A stretch of DNA of 64,000 nt from Cercis canadensis (lineage: Eukaryota; Streptophyta; Magnoliopsida; Fabales; Fabaceae): the NCBI GenBank assembly GCA_003255065.1, contig QAOA01002596.1, forward strand, positions 1,172,786 to 1,236,785, in the 5' to 3' direction. The notes under the pieces are model-generated. The model ran no database searches. It was not told where the DNA came from and saw nothing but the letters and a program-made list of their open reading frames with translations. This document shows, piece after piece, positions 22,726 through 34,893 of the stretch. Position 1 is the first letter of the stretch; every line of letters starts with the position of its first letter. The position numbers were made by a program, and so were the translations under genes.

Positions 22726-25494
22726 ATGTTGGTATTTTATCAACTTGTTCCTATAATATTTGGAATTGTATGGATTGGATCAATAGCTGTTGCCCATGCA
22801 TTGGGTGATGGTGAGTTCAACGTCCACTGCATAAAGAGTGAGGAGGAAGCTCTTCTAAAATTCAAGCAAGGGTTTGAAAACACTTCAAATTTGTTATCTT
22901 CTTGGAGCTGAAGAGGAGACTGCTGCAAATGGAAAGGAGTTAGATGCAATAGCACTACAGGTCATGTCATCTCCCTTCATCTCCCTAGTCGAAATTCATT
23001 AGATACTCTGCGCGGTGAATTAAGTTCTTCTTTGCTTGATTTGCCATATTTAACTTCTTTGGACCTTAGTGGGAATGACTTCTTGCAAACTAACGTACCT
23101 GAGTTTCTTGGTTCTCTACATCATTTAAAACATCTTAACCTATCAACAGCAAATTTTAAGGGAATCATCCCTGCCCAACTTGGAAATCTCTCTCAGTTAC
23201 AATCACTTGATCTAAGTGATAAAAGACACACCTCCTTGAGAGTCAACAACCTCAAATGGCTTCATGGTCTTTCTTCCTTGAAAATACTCGATTTAAGTGG
23301 CATAGGTGTTAGTAATAATGCCAATGAGTATTGGTATGATGCAATTAATATGATGCCTTCTCTTGTAGTGTTGCGTTTATCAGGTTGCCAACTTAGAAAC
23401 AATCCTCCATCTCTACCTCAAATCAATTGTGATTCACTTCTAACTCTTGATCTGTCCTCCAATTATTTAAATGCTGCTGTACCTGAATGGTTGTTTGAAA
23501 ATTGTCACAACCTTAATCATCTTGATATGAGCAACAATCAATTACAAGGTCAAATTCCAGATTCCTTTGAGAACCTCATGTCTCTTGTTGTGCTTCATCT
23601 ATCAAACAATAACCTCAGTGGTCCAATACCATCAACACTGGGTCAAACAAGTTCCATGAAAGAGCTGCATCTTTCAAACAATCATCTGAGCGGAACACTA
23701 AACACAATTCTGGTGCAGCTTTCAGAATTGGTGGTGTTAGATGTTGCTCAAAATGAATTAGAGGGTGTCATCACTGATACCCATCTGGAGAACTTCAGCA
23801 GCTTAAAAGTCCTTGATCTATCAGCAAACCATTTGACTTTTAATGTGAGCAAAAACTGGGTCCCTTCTTTTCAACTAGAAGCTATAGGTTTGGGGCACTG
23901 TCAGTTTGGCCCTGAATTTCCAAGGTGGATCCAAACACAAAAGAGTTTGTCATATATTGATCTATCTCATGCTAATATCTCTGATACTGTGCCAAAGTGG
24001 TTTTGGGATCTCTCTCCTAGGATTGAGCACTTTAATCTCTCTTACAACTATCTCAGAGGGTGTGTGTATGATTTATCATCAAAATTGAAACTTGATACAC
24101 TTGACTTGAGCAACAACAGCTTCAGTTGTCCTCTGCCTCATTTGCCCCCGAAATTGAGCGAGCTGAATCTGGCTACAAACTCATTTTCTGGGCCTATTTT
24201 ACATGTATGTGAGACATTGGGTGTCAATAACTCTTTGAGTTTTCTTGACTTGTCTTCAAATAATTTGTCAGGAAATCTCCCCAACTGTTGGAATTATGGA
24301 GAAAAATTGGTGATTCTGAACCTAGCAGACAACCATTTCACTGGCCCAATCCCTGATTCCTTTGGCAGCCTCACAAGTCTTCACACATTGAGTTTGCGCA
24401 GAAATAAACTCTCTGGGAAAATTCCATTTTCTATGAGAAGTTGCACACAGTTGATTGTATTTCATCTTGGGCACAATCAATTTTCAGGGAATATACCCAC
24501 ATGGATTGGTCTTGAATTGCAAATTCTGAAATTACTAATCTTGAGTTCAAATTCTTTTGAAGGAAATATTCCTACGCCCTTGTGCCAACTCAAGTCTTTG
24601 CGGATATTGGACCTTTCTTTGAATCACTTGTCAGGACCCCTTCCTCGATGTGCGTTTGCTGCAATGGCATTGGCTACAACAGACTTGGAACGTTCTTACA
24701 TATATGATCCATATATTACCTATAGTGACAATCTGATCCTAACAGTCAGGGGATTAAATTTGAAATATGGTCAGGAAATTCTACCATTTGTTAGCATACT
24801 TGATTTGTCATCAAATTTCTTAACAGGAGATATTCCTGCAGAATTCACTAGCCTTGTGGGATTGTATTCATTAAATTTGTCAAGGAACCAACTGGTGGGT
24901 TCTATTCCTTCCGATATTGGTCAAATGGAAGGTTTGGAATATCTTGATTTGTCGAGGAATCAACTGGTGGGTTCTATTCCTTCCAATATTGGTCAAATGG
25001 AAAATTTGAGTTCTCTTGATTTGTCGAGGAATCAGCTATCATGCACCATTCCCACTAGCATGGTTTATTTGAATTGGCTCGGTTTTCTGGACTTGTCATA
25101 TAACAGATTGTCAGGTGAGATTCCTTCTGGCAATCAGCTCGATACATTTGAATCATCTTCTTACGTTGGCAATCAAAAACTTTGCGGGCGTCCACTGACA
25201 ACAATATGCCCAAGAAATGAGCCATTTGAAGAAGATCTGTCTTGCAAGAAAGAGGGAATAGAAGAAGAGAAACAAGGGCACAGAAATGGATTACCAGTAC
25301 CTCCATTCTACATAAGCATGGTAATAGGATTCATTACAGGGTTTTGGGGGCTTTGGGTCCCTTTACTTGTTAGTAGATCTTGGAGGCATGCCTACTACTC
25401 CTTCTTGGAACAAATGTACTACAAGGTCTATGTCATGGTAGCAATTACAGTGGCCAAATTCACAAGGAAACGCTTGGTAGCTCCTCAACATTGA
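22726..25494 (+). pseudogene. LRR receptor-like protein (EIX-type RLP) with one in-frame stop
   Basis: An RLP is a plasma-membrane receptor with extracellular LRRs and no kinase; it signals through partner kinases, often in immunity. The frame from ATG 22726 to TGA-ended 25494 is 923 codons without introns. In order: signal peptide (about residues 1-25), LRR N-cap (SEEEALLKFKQGFENTSNLL), a DCCKW cap motif, roughly two dozen LRRs with LxxLxLSxNxLxGxIP pattern, an acidic juxtamembrane stretch, a membrane helix near residues 865-883, and a short basic tail. A single TGA at 22909-22911 falls between LLSSWS and GDCCKW, where the family has a sense codon. Everything after it stays in frame. It is therefore a very young pseudogene, a readthrough case, or a base-call error. 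An ATG at 23032 would give a protein lacking the signal peptide, so it is unlikely to be functional. Confidence 0.85.
24886..25029 (+). repeat. Tandem 72-bp duplication of one LRR unit
   Basis: Bases 24886-24957 and 24958-25029 are close copies, each encoding one 24-residue LRR that starts NQLVGSIPS. This is a recent in-frame gain of one repeat within the receptor-like protein gene. Confidence 0.85.
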
Positions 25495-25789
25495 GGTCCA
25501 TCCAATCAATATTCAAACTTCCTCTCTTTGGAATTGGATTATGGATGTAAATTGCAACGAAATAATCCCATATATATAATAATAATAATAATTTTGAGGT
25601 CCATCAAATTAATTGGTTATATTACATGCATATGCATATTGCTTCTCATTCTTTTTTCTCTACAGCCCTTACTTAAGAAGCTCCTAGGCCCATAGTGCTA
25701 GTAGTACAATTTCTAGAATCCTTTATAGTATATATGCACGATTGGTTTTGGAATCTCTGAATTGTATCTTTCTTCCAATGATCTCACAC

Positions 25790-26010
25790 ATTTTGTGCCT
25801 GATTTATCATTCTTACATCAAATTTGAGTGAAAACAATTTGAGTGGTCCTCTACCTCATTTTCCACCAACACATGATGGAGCTTCACATGTTGGGTGTCA
25901 ACAACTCATTCGCCTATCTTGATTTGTCAAAACAATATTCCATTATGTTTTAAAAATTGTACCAATCTGGTTGTTATCGAGCTTGGGCATAACCAGGTAT
26001 AAGGAACCAT
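25790..26010 (+). pseudogene. LRR gene relic
   Basis: Broken frames here resemble the middle of the upstream receptor-like protein: NNLSGPLPH, then a MLGVNNSFAYLDLS-like segment, then NCTNLVV and LGHNQ. Several frameshifts and stops separate them. It is a fragment of a second RLP copy, so the locus was once a cluster. Part of it is repeated after the N gap at 26128. Confidence 0.65.
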
Positions 26011-26325
26011 AACCACATGGATCACTTTTTTTTTTTGGCCTAGCCCATTTAGTAATTGGGCTGGACTAATTTTTAATTTTCTTTTATTTTTAATTTTTCC
26101 CTTTTTATATTTAAAAAAATATCTAATNCAATATTCCATTATGTTTGAAAAATTGTACCAATCTGGTTGTTATCGAGCTTGGGCATAACCAGGTATAAGG
26201 AACCATAACCACATGGATCACTTTTTTTTTTTTGGCCTAGCCCATTTAGTAATTGGGCTGGACTAATTTTTAATTTTCTTTTATTTTTAATTTTTCCCTT
26301 TTTATATTTAAAAAAATATCTAATT
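25933..26325. repeat. 195-bp direct duplication at N gap 26128
   Basis: Bases 25933-26127 recur at 26129-26325 with few changes, separated by a single N. This is a probable unmerged contig overlap that doubles part of the LRR relic. Confidence 0.8.
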
Positions 26326-26698
26326 CTAAAAATAGTAAAATAATATTAATCTAACTAGACCATTTACATATAGGGTTTTATAGGACCATACTCAAGCCTA
26401 AAAAGTAGACCCAATTAAAGTTTGAGCTTTTTGACCCAGCTTCTTTTAATAATGCTACCACAACTCCCTTAGTACTTAAAAATTAAAATGTACTCTCCTA
26501 TATCTCCAAACAAGTTCTAAAACTAGTCACCTCATATACTTGAGTTTGAGCCTAGGGTCAACACACTCACCTCATATACTTTAATTTTTTTTATCTGACC
26601 ACGAGTTATGAGTGAAGTCTTTCCCAAATCACCAATAGATGTTCAAATTATTATTAAGCCAAGTGTGTCAAACATATCATAACTGTCACACTCATATA
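26326..26698. other. Intergenic, AT-rich
   Basis: No gene or clear repeat is seen between the LRR relic duplication and the putative Helitron start. Confidence 0.4.
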
Positions 26699-28661
26699 TC
26701 TATATAATATTAAAAATAGAGTACACAATGTGGAGCTAACAAGTGTCCGTATCAAGGTTATGACAAGTGTCATGCTGTGTGAATTTCTTTCATTCAAGGG
26801 TATTTAAAAAATAATATTTAATATGAATCATATGTGCTTTATAAATAAAAAAAAAAAACTGAAAAAATAATTAAAATTCATGACATTAAATAACTTCCAT
26901 AATTAGCACATGAATATCAATTTGAAATCAATGTCTTAATTGTCTTGCTTAATTAGGGCATTACATGTCAGAATGTATGTAAACTAAATCATAAATAAAT
27001 ACATGTGCTGAAAATTAAATTAAATTAAATAAATTCAAAAATTAAAAGAAAAAACATCCTAATAATTATGATAATAATCAACTAATAATTTTTATTATGA
27101 TAGTGTATGAGGTTAGAATTTTTATTACTAAATTTAATTATTTAGAATAATTACAATTTAATTTAATTTTGGAAGTCCACCTCCATCGAAATTGTAATCC
27201 ATAATTATTCAATTTTGGTTGAAATAAATTGTCAATTACTCTCCTTAATTTTAGTCACGTAATAACTGTGGATTTTTGAATTTGAATTTTGAAATTAGTA
27301 TTATACGTTTTTTCCTCTATAGTCCTCTATATATAATGCAACACATGTGAGTCATTTATATTCATTTGGTTCTGATTCAAATATTCCTTGCTTTCATTGC
27401 CTTCAAGCCTCCCTCCTGGAAAACCTTTGGGTAAGCTTTGTGTCAATCTCTCTTCATGATTTCATTTGTGTTTTACATGTTTATATATTTCCTTGAACTA
27501 TCATGTGTTATTTTATTAGACATTCTAATGAACTATATCTCCCTTCTCTATTTTGGTTCTATTCCAATCATTCATCTCTTTATTCCTTTCTCTATTTCTT
27601 GCTATTCTATTTTGATATATGTGTTGATTCATGTAGGTTAGTATGTCTATGATGAAATCACTACAAGCTCTATTCTATGGAAAATCAATGTCAGATCTCT
27701 TCTTCTATTTTGAAAACGGGATTTCTTTTCAGAACTTCCTTTCTCTCTGTCACACTTATATTTCGTTTGTTCTCTTCTTTTTCTTGGGTTTTGTTTCGGG
27801 TAGAGTATGTGTTGCCTCAATTTTTCCATTTATTGGTTAAAGACAAAGCTTATTATGTCCCTGATATTATTTTGTGCTCATATTCCTGCATGTTGTAGGT
27901 CCACCAGATTTGATAAATGTCATCAATGCTATATGGATGAGATCGATGTCCCAGTTGGAGGAAACAAGAAATGTATTGTTTTTTATCTTCCTAGAAATAG
28001 TATAGGTTCATTCTTTGTGCACGTCCATGCGTGTAGCTAGATACAAAACTTTTCCATTCGAATTTTGGTACGTTGTTGTACACACCTCAATGAAAATGGA
28101 TAGGCACATGAGAGGGTGTTAGTAATGTTGGTTTTTCCAAGAGCCATAATTTTTATAATGGAGTAGCATATGAGATCTTAATCTAATAGAAATATCTTAT
28201 TGGAAATATGTGCTTTTTATACACTTCAAATGGTTTGCTATCTTTTTCTTTTTGCTTTGGTGAATCTAAGCCCATTCTACAATGTCGAATTATTATAAAA
28301 TAACAATTCTCTTAGAAGTGTATTAATCATCTTTGGGATGTGTAGCAAAGATTGATATTTTTAAATTTTTAGACCAATTTGAAAACTTGATTGTTTATGC
28401 AGCTGTGTGACTTCTTTATTTTTTTTCTTCTTCTTTCCATCTCCTCAATCTCCCAAGGCAATAAGGTTTTCTATAATATTTGGTCTTTCATTTTCTTTCT
28501 CTTTTTCAGCATCTCTTCTATCTCCTAAAACAATAAGGTTTGTTCTTTTTCTATACATCATTTGTTTATGTAATATTAGTTCTCAAAATATTTTTTTTAT
28601 TATATATCTCTTCATGTTATATGATTTTCTTTCTTGATTTCTAACACTGTATGATTAACAG

Positions 28662-28787
28662 TTAAAAAATGACTATGATAAGATATCAATCCATAAAGAT
28701 GGTGCCAAAAAACTATTTCACATTGATAGTTTTGATCTAAGAAAAGAACCCGATAGCAAAGATGACGAAATTGAGGATAGAGGATGA
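28662..28787 (+). other. Possible captured exon inside the Helitron
   Basis: After an AACAG acceptor-like site there is an open segment in one frame that looks protein-like and acidic at its end (KNDYDKIS, then KKLFHIDSFDL, then DSKDDEIED, stop). A second exon-like segment at 27899-27974 (GPPDLINVINAIWM) follows a TGTAG. No family was recognised. This may be a captured gene fragment or chance. Confidence 0.25.
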
Positions 28788-28979
28788 AGAAAAAAATTGA
28801 CATGGAAGATGAAGAAATTGAGTATACTATTGTTTTTTCTTTTTGTTTGGGGGATCTTGATGATTACCAAAACTTTTCATTTATTGTAATTTGATTAAAA
28901 AATTATTTCTTTAATTTGATTTATTATAATTATCAAAACTTTTTTTAATTGTCTCCTTTAATATTAATGTGAAAGTTAA

Positions 28980-30640
28980 AATTTTTTATATTAAATGGTA
29001 GTCAATCAATTATAATTATCAATTAATTGCAAACATATAATATTATTAATTTTCATATTAAACCAATTAGTCAAATATCCCATACAAATATTAATGATAA
29101 TCAATCAGTTCATAATTAATTTAAAAGTTGAAATTGCCCATATTAAATAGTTATCAATCAACCATAATTTCTATTTGACTAAAAAATATCATAATTTCCT
29201 TATTTATATTTATTTTCGTATTTATTTATTTAAAATTATCCATGAGCATTAAAATATATTAAAATCAAATTTTTTTTACCGATTTTAACTTTTTTTCTTT
29301 AGAAAAATAAATTTTTATTGCCAAAACGTATGAAAAATTTTAATATATTTTGTATTGTTTAACAATTAATAAGAAAACCGATTTAGGAAAATTTTAAGTT
29401 AATTATATTATGATTATATCATGATTACTATTAATTCTAAATTTTAAGAAATATATAATTATACTATGATTTGATAAATTAACATAAAATTAAAAAAATT
29501 TCAAATTAAATGGTAATTGATCAATTATAATTACCAATTGATTGTAAAATCTCATAAATTTTAAATATATAGTTATTTTTGCATTTATTAAATTTTATAT
29601 GGTAATCAATCATTCCAAAATTAAGGTTAAAGTTTAAAGTTATCTAATTAAATGGTACTTAATAAATTATAATCATTAATTAATTATGATAAGTTCTAAT
29701 ACTTTTAAATTTATAATTATTTTCGTATTTAATAAATTTTTATTATCCAAAAGTGTGAAATTATGATAATATTAATTTTCTTTGTCGATTTTGAATTTTA
29801 TTTATTATAAAAAATAATATTTTATCACTAAAAAATATGAAAAATTATAAATTTGTATTGATAGATGATCAATAAAGAAAGTGACTCAGAAAAATTTTAA
29901 ATTAATAAAAAATTTGATATTGCACCCTCATGAGTCGATGCTTAATATTTAGAAGTTTCATTTTTATAAAGTAGAGCTTGAACATTGATTATGAATTAGG
30001 TTTACAAGTATAAATAAGTAAATTCATAAAATTTAATTTTTCATAATTTAATAAATAATAAATAAATATAAAAATGAAAAAATTATACAATAATTTCAAT
30101 CACATACCGAATATAACTCATTTATTGGTAATTAATTTGAAAGAAATTTAATTTTGAAATTTATAGATTATCATTGTAGTTAAAATTTCAGAGAGATAAT
30201 TTTAGAAGTCAAATTCAGCATTCATTTTGCTTAATTTAACTCCCATCAATTTGTGATAAAAGAATAAAAATATGTATTTAGTTGTGTTTTAGTCCACATG
30301 TTTTGACATGTAATGCCCTCATTAAGTAAGATAATAAGATATTATTAGATAATTATACTTTCATTCCATGTATAAAAAGTAATCAATCAATCCAAAATTA
30401 TTGTAAAAGTTAAAAAATTTCAAATTAAATGGTAACCAATTAATTATAATTACTAATTGATTTCCCAATCTTATAGATTTTAAATATATAATTATTTTCA
30501 TATTTAATAAATTTTAAATGGTAATCAATCAATTATAATCACTAATTTGTTGCAGTTCTATTAATTTTAAATTTATTATTAATTTTGTATTTAATAAATT
30601 TTAAAAGATTGGGGTTAGACCACAGGTACAAGTTTCCTAA
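28980..30640. repeat. Array of diverged AT-rich subrepeats
   Basis: A phrase like AAATGGTAATCAATCAATTA, often followed by TAATTACCAATTGATTG, recurs at about 28994, 29150, 29508, 29600, 29653, 30370, 30430 and 30515. A companion phrase, ATTATTTTCGTATTTAATAA, follows at a fairly constant distance. Units are roughly 100-150 bp and strongly diverged. The motif is itself palindromic. Confidence 0.5.
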
Positions 30641-30887
30641 AGTTTTAATAGGATTATAATTTGGGTAGCCAATAAACTAACTCAAACGGGTGATTAAATA
30701 GGATTTCCTATGGCACTTGAAAAAATGGTGGGATTACACAATGTGGATAAATTTCCAAAAATTCTAATAGGACTATAATTTGGATAACTACTAAAGCAAC
30801 CTCAACAGATAATCTAATAGGATTTCTTATTCTGTGTTGTCCTCCGCTGTAGTGCCCGGCCGCGCATCGTGCGGGGCCGAGTACTAG

Positions 30888-32370
30888 TTATATCCATAAT
30901 TAAATACGAGTAGGTAACAAGGTTCTTCTTATAAAAAAAGAGTATTGTGTTTAAGGCTTTTCATTAATAAAATAATTATTTTAACGTGCTCTTCATACAA
31001 AGTTATAGCTGTGGGTGCTTCGACAGCAGTACCTCTTGAATAGGGATGATTCATCTCAAATTTGATTAATTTGGCTCCATTAAAATGTTGAAATTAAGGT
31101 TAAATCTTGATTCATGGGTTACTAAAAAAACATACTAAGCAAGCACACATAAATTAAATCACATCACGTGCAGAATTAGATAATGAGGGTTTTGAGTTTT
31201 GGTGGGAGAGAGACCTGTTTGAACAGTCAGAAAACTCCAAATATTTTTTAAAAGTAAAGCGGGCTATTTTCGCAGTCTATGTAGGTTCATGTCCGTTAAC
31301 GTTAAGGCAACAAAATTTCAAGAGAAAAATTCCTTCAATTTTAAATTTTGAAATAGGCCCCAAAACCCTGAAATCAAAGCTTCTCTTTAAGCGCTCCTTC
31401 CCTATCTATTTCTTGCTCTATCCTGGGTCTCCCATTTGCTACTTATACAACCCTGTCAAAGCTTAGGGAGGCTTCGGCATCGAAGAGGGGACGAAGATCC
31501 AAGCTCAGATCTGGGTTCTCGCTCAATCGTCAGCGCTTTTCTCATTCGAATTCTTAACTGTAAGCTGTGTTTCGGTTCCTTATCTTGTTTACCTGGCTCG
31601 ATAAAGCCTTCATTGTCGTGTTTGTGTTAAAAGCATAATATTTCAATAGGTTCCAATATTTTGAGATTATTAGATTCCTCTATGAGATTTGTGGTATATT
31701 GCTTAAATCCCTATCTGGGTTTCTCTGATTGTGATAAGAATATGTGTTTTACATGCAAAAGTTTCGGCATTTCCTATCTCAGATATGGTATTTTGGAGGA
31801 ACGTATATTCTTTCCTCATTTTCCCAATCTGGGTGTTCTCGTTGTATATCCCAATTAGGGGACAAGGAAAACTATGGAAAGATTCTTCTTTTGGTAACCT
31901 TGTTTTTTGTTAGTAATCTGTTTAGTTGATAAGAATGCCAAGCAAACGGATTTTTAGCTTCTGTTTATAATTAATTGGCGTCTCTATAATGATGTTAATA
32001 TTGGCAAAAGTTGCAACGTCCCTGCGGCTATTTAGTCAATAATTCCTTCTACCAAGTCACAACAAAACAGTCAATTTATGTTAATTTTACTTATTTCCTT
32101 GGTTTGTAATGCATCAAAATGGAAAATTCTACCTCAATGCTTCAAGGAAATAGAAACGAAAATAAAAGAAAACTCTTGAGAGTAAGATACTTCTAGGGAA
32201 TGACTTCTAGACAAACAACTAGATGACTCGAGATTTACCGATTCTTTTGATCCTGATAACAGCTTTCATCATTATAATATTTTTGTTCTTTCTTAAATTT
32301 TTCTAATTTGGAAATATGTGCTTGCACCTGCACACATATTGACGATTATCAATTTTTATTGTCCCCAGCA
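30888..32370 (+). promoter_or_regulatory. Upstream region and leader exon of F-box gene 1
   Basis: A probable 5' UTR exon lies at about 31390-31559. It is GC-richer than its surroundings and ends in a GTAAGC donor at 31560. A CCCCAG acceptor at 32363-32368 precedes the ATG at 32371. The duplicated block containing F-box gene 2 starts inside this intron, at about 32139, so only copy 1 has the leader exon. Confidence 0.5.
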
Positions 32371-33869
32371 ATGGACTCTCTCCCAGATGCTGTCCTTCAA
32401 TACATCCTATCCCACATCAACAATGCCCGTGATGTTGCAGCTTGCAATTGTGTTTCTAAGCGATGGAAGGAGTCGATGGCTTATATCAAATCCCTCTACT
32501 TTCCTCGCAACTCATTTGACAACTATACTGGTGATTACAGTGCTGATGAGGTTGTGAGGAGAATGGTATCAACAGTTGTGCGACTGGAAGAGCTAACTGT
32601 ATATAGCCCTTTCTCTGGTGCTGGCCTTGCTTCATGGCTATCACATGTTGGCCCATCTCTTTGTCAGCTTCAGCTCCGAATGGACAACCTTGTTGAAAAT
32701 CAGGCCTCCCATGAAAGCCCATCAAAGTTAGATTGCATTGGTGCAGCAAGGAACTTAGAATCTCTAATACTTTGGGGTGTCTTAATGACGCATTCCCCAA
32801 GGTGGGATGTCTTCCAAAACCTCAGGAATCTTGAGATAACTGGTGCAAGATTGGAGGATCCCGTATTGTCTGTGGTGCTTAGATCATGTCCTTATCTGAG
32901 AAGGTTGTTGCTGCTTGGATGTGAAGGGGTTAGATCGGTCTCAATTGACTTGCCATATTTAGAGCAGTGTAAGCTGGATTTTTATGGTGTGGGGGATTGT
33001 TTGCTTACTCTAACCTCCCCGAGAATTGAATCCCTTGAGGTGCAAGGCTGTAGTTGGATTAGGGTTGCTGAAACCAAGTATTTGAAGAATCTTTCAATTT
33101 CCAATAGTGCTGGTAATTAATTTTTAAACTTTAAGTGAATCCTGTAATTACTTATTTTATCTTTTCTTTTCTTGTCATAGTTCTTTCTTCCAACTAATCT
33201 TTATAGTTTTTAGCCTCTTTAGCTATGTTATAAGTTAATTTTTTCCCCCTTTAATGATAATTGCTTCCAGGGAGAGTGTACATGGTTGATTTTGGAAATC
33301 TTACAGCTCTGGAGTTCTTGTCTATGAGGGGTGTCCAGTGGTGCTGGGATGCAATATGCAGAATGCTCAAATTGGCAAGTGAGGTGAAGCATCTCTATAT
33401 GAAGGTTGAATTCACTGGGGACTTTGAGGCTCTTCAACCCTTTCCTGAGATTGATTTTGTTGACTTTTTCAATAGCCATCCCAAGCTGCGCAAGTTTGAT
33501 ATTCATGGAGCTATGTTTGCAGCTCTTTGCCAGAAGAACAGCCTGAAACATGTAAGTTCTTTATAACATAGGTATTGTGATTGGGGTGTTCTGACATCTT
33601 ATCTAATGTAGATACGCTCACTCCTTTTCCAGGTGGATTCAGAATTCATGATTCCATGTTTGGAGGAGGTTGTCATCACGGTGAGATCACCACTCAATGC
33701 TGAACAGAAAATGAGCACTCTTGAATCCTTGTTGAAGTATGGGAAAAATCTAAGGCGAATGGTAATAAAGATTCTCCAGATGAAGAGCAGCCATAGCAGT
33801 GCTGATGATTTTTTTGATGAGGTTTACCGGTTCAGCTGCATGAACCAGAAGATAGTTCGAATAGAATAA
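32371..33869 (+). CDS. F-box/RNI-like protein, At1g10780 type (copy 1)
   Basis: F-box proteins are the substrate-recognition part of SCF ubiquitin ligases. The substrate of this group is not known to me. Three coding exons (32371-33112, 33271-33551 and 33633-33869) keep phase and give 419 residues, about the length of the Arabidopsis relative. The F-box is at the extreme N-terminus (MDSLPDAVLQYILSHINNAR, then CNCVSKRWKE). Leucine-rich repeats follow, including RNLESLILWGVL and CPYLRRLLLLGCEGV. A highly conserved C-terminal part includes GVQWCWDAICRM and EVVITVRSPLNAEQKM. The ATG at 32371 opens with the family's conserved MDSLPDA; frames running upstream cross the acceptor. All splice sites are canonical and no lesion is seen, so this is the likely functional copy. 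Confidence 0.9.
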
Positions 33870-34893
33870 AAGCTAAAAGAGGATCTTAATTCCTCATTCA
33901 TTCATTGTTTTAAGACATTTAATGTTTATTTTCATTTCAGCTGGACTGCTGAATTTGTTTCAACTCATTTTTGGATCTAATTAATGCATGCTATATCTTT
34001 TATTGACATCTGGTTCTGGTTTATGAAATCTGGATTAAAGGTTTACCATGTGTCCCATGATTGTTCAAATTTCAGTTATAGGATCCTGAGGTTGCTAAAA
34101 ATAAGACGATTATATGTGATTCCATTGTTAATTCTAGAAACTATAAAATGCTATATATGCGAGCATATATAAGGAAATTGTTGGTGCTACTGTTTGGTAT
34201 GAGCTAAGCTATTGGGAGGCAAAACGAAGAGTAAGGAAAGGAGATAGAGTTTGGCAAATTGCATTCGGAAGTGGCTTCAAGTGTAACAGTGCTGTCTGGA
34301 AATGCATTTCTGATATTGATCCAAATGTGAAAAGTGCATGGTCAGATAGAATCCATTTGTATCCAGTTCAGATGCCTGTGTTTGACTGTTAAGAATTGTC
34401 GTAGGTCCAAGAAGCATTTCCAGGTCTTCAATAAAAAATCAATGGAAGATGCTACGTGCTAGTTTCTCTAGGGAAGTCAACTAGTAAGCAAGGCCAGCAA
34501 GAGATGAATACAATTTTTGTATCTGACTCATAAACATGGAAGATATACAATATGTGGTTGTTAATTGAAGGGTTTATGCAGTATCTCCATCTGTTAATCA
34601 AATCTAGGAGCACTTATCTAGCTGTATCCCTAAAGCAGCCTATCACAAAGTGATACTGTAGTTTGTAAACTTCTAAGAATACTCATAGAATACATCGCAA
34701 TACAATTACCAAATAAAGAACACAGGGGTTTAGCATTTAAGTTTTGATACTAACAATAGTGAAATCTATCATTAACTCAAATAAGTGAACTTTCATGTAC
34801 AGTAAACATAAAATTGTCTAATGTTTGCTTTCTAACTCTAGCACAATTTCTTAGAACAAAATTGTCGTCCTTCACTGATTCTGCTTTGTATCA
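33870..34893. other. Intergenic within the duplicated block
   Basis: This lies between F-box gene 1 and B3 copy 1, which converge. It matches 53021-54157. A protein-like segment near 34205-34390 (both copies share it, with several stops) may be a decayed exon: [20 protein letters not shown] followed by a [10 protein letters not shown] phrase. It could be the 3' end of a KCS-type gene, but it is too short to assign. Confidence 0.4.
34210..34392 (+). pseudogene. Possible 3-ketoacyl-CoA synthase C-terminal relic (copy 1)
   Basis: The segment around 34234-34330 reads [20 protein letters not shown], which is a strong match to the C-terminal signature of plant 3-ketoacyl-CoA synthases (very-long-chain fatty-acid elongation). 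It continues to a short tail ending at a TAA near 34390. The bases just before it ([16 protein letters not shown]) also fit the family, with the usual WYELxYxEAKxRMKKG pattern preceding. Only this tail is present, so it is a fragment. The same fragment occurs near 53350-53543 in the duplicated block. Confidence 0.6.

Larger units (their letters stand above)
26699..30887 (+). mobile_element. Putative non-autonomous Helitron, about 4.2 kb
   Basis: The right end has the Helitron hallmark. A GC-rich hairpin at 30857-30879 (CGGCC, CGCA, loop TCG, TGCG, GGCCG with one G/G mismatch) is followed by AGTA and then CTAG, with T next (30888). A plausible left end begins TCTATATAATATT at 26699, directly after an A. 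Both fit insertion between A and T. No Rep/helicase frame was found, so it would depend on another element. The right end is convincing; the left end is one of several TC candidates in AT-rich DNA. Confidence 0.55.

Noticed and set aside
27438-28040. Several overlapping hydrophobic plus-strand frames in the Helitron
   Set aside because: T-rich composition gives Phe/Leu-rich translations; no family recognised. Only two short exon-like pieces were kept as weak candidates.
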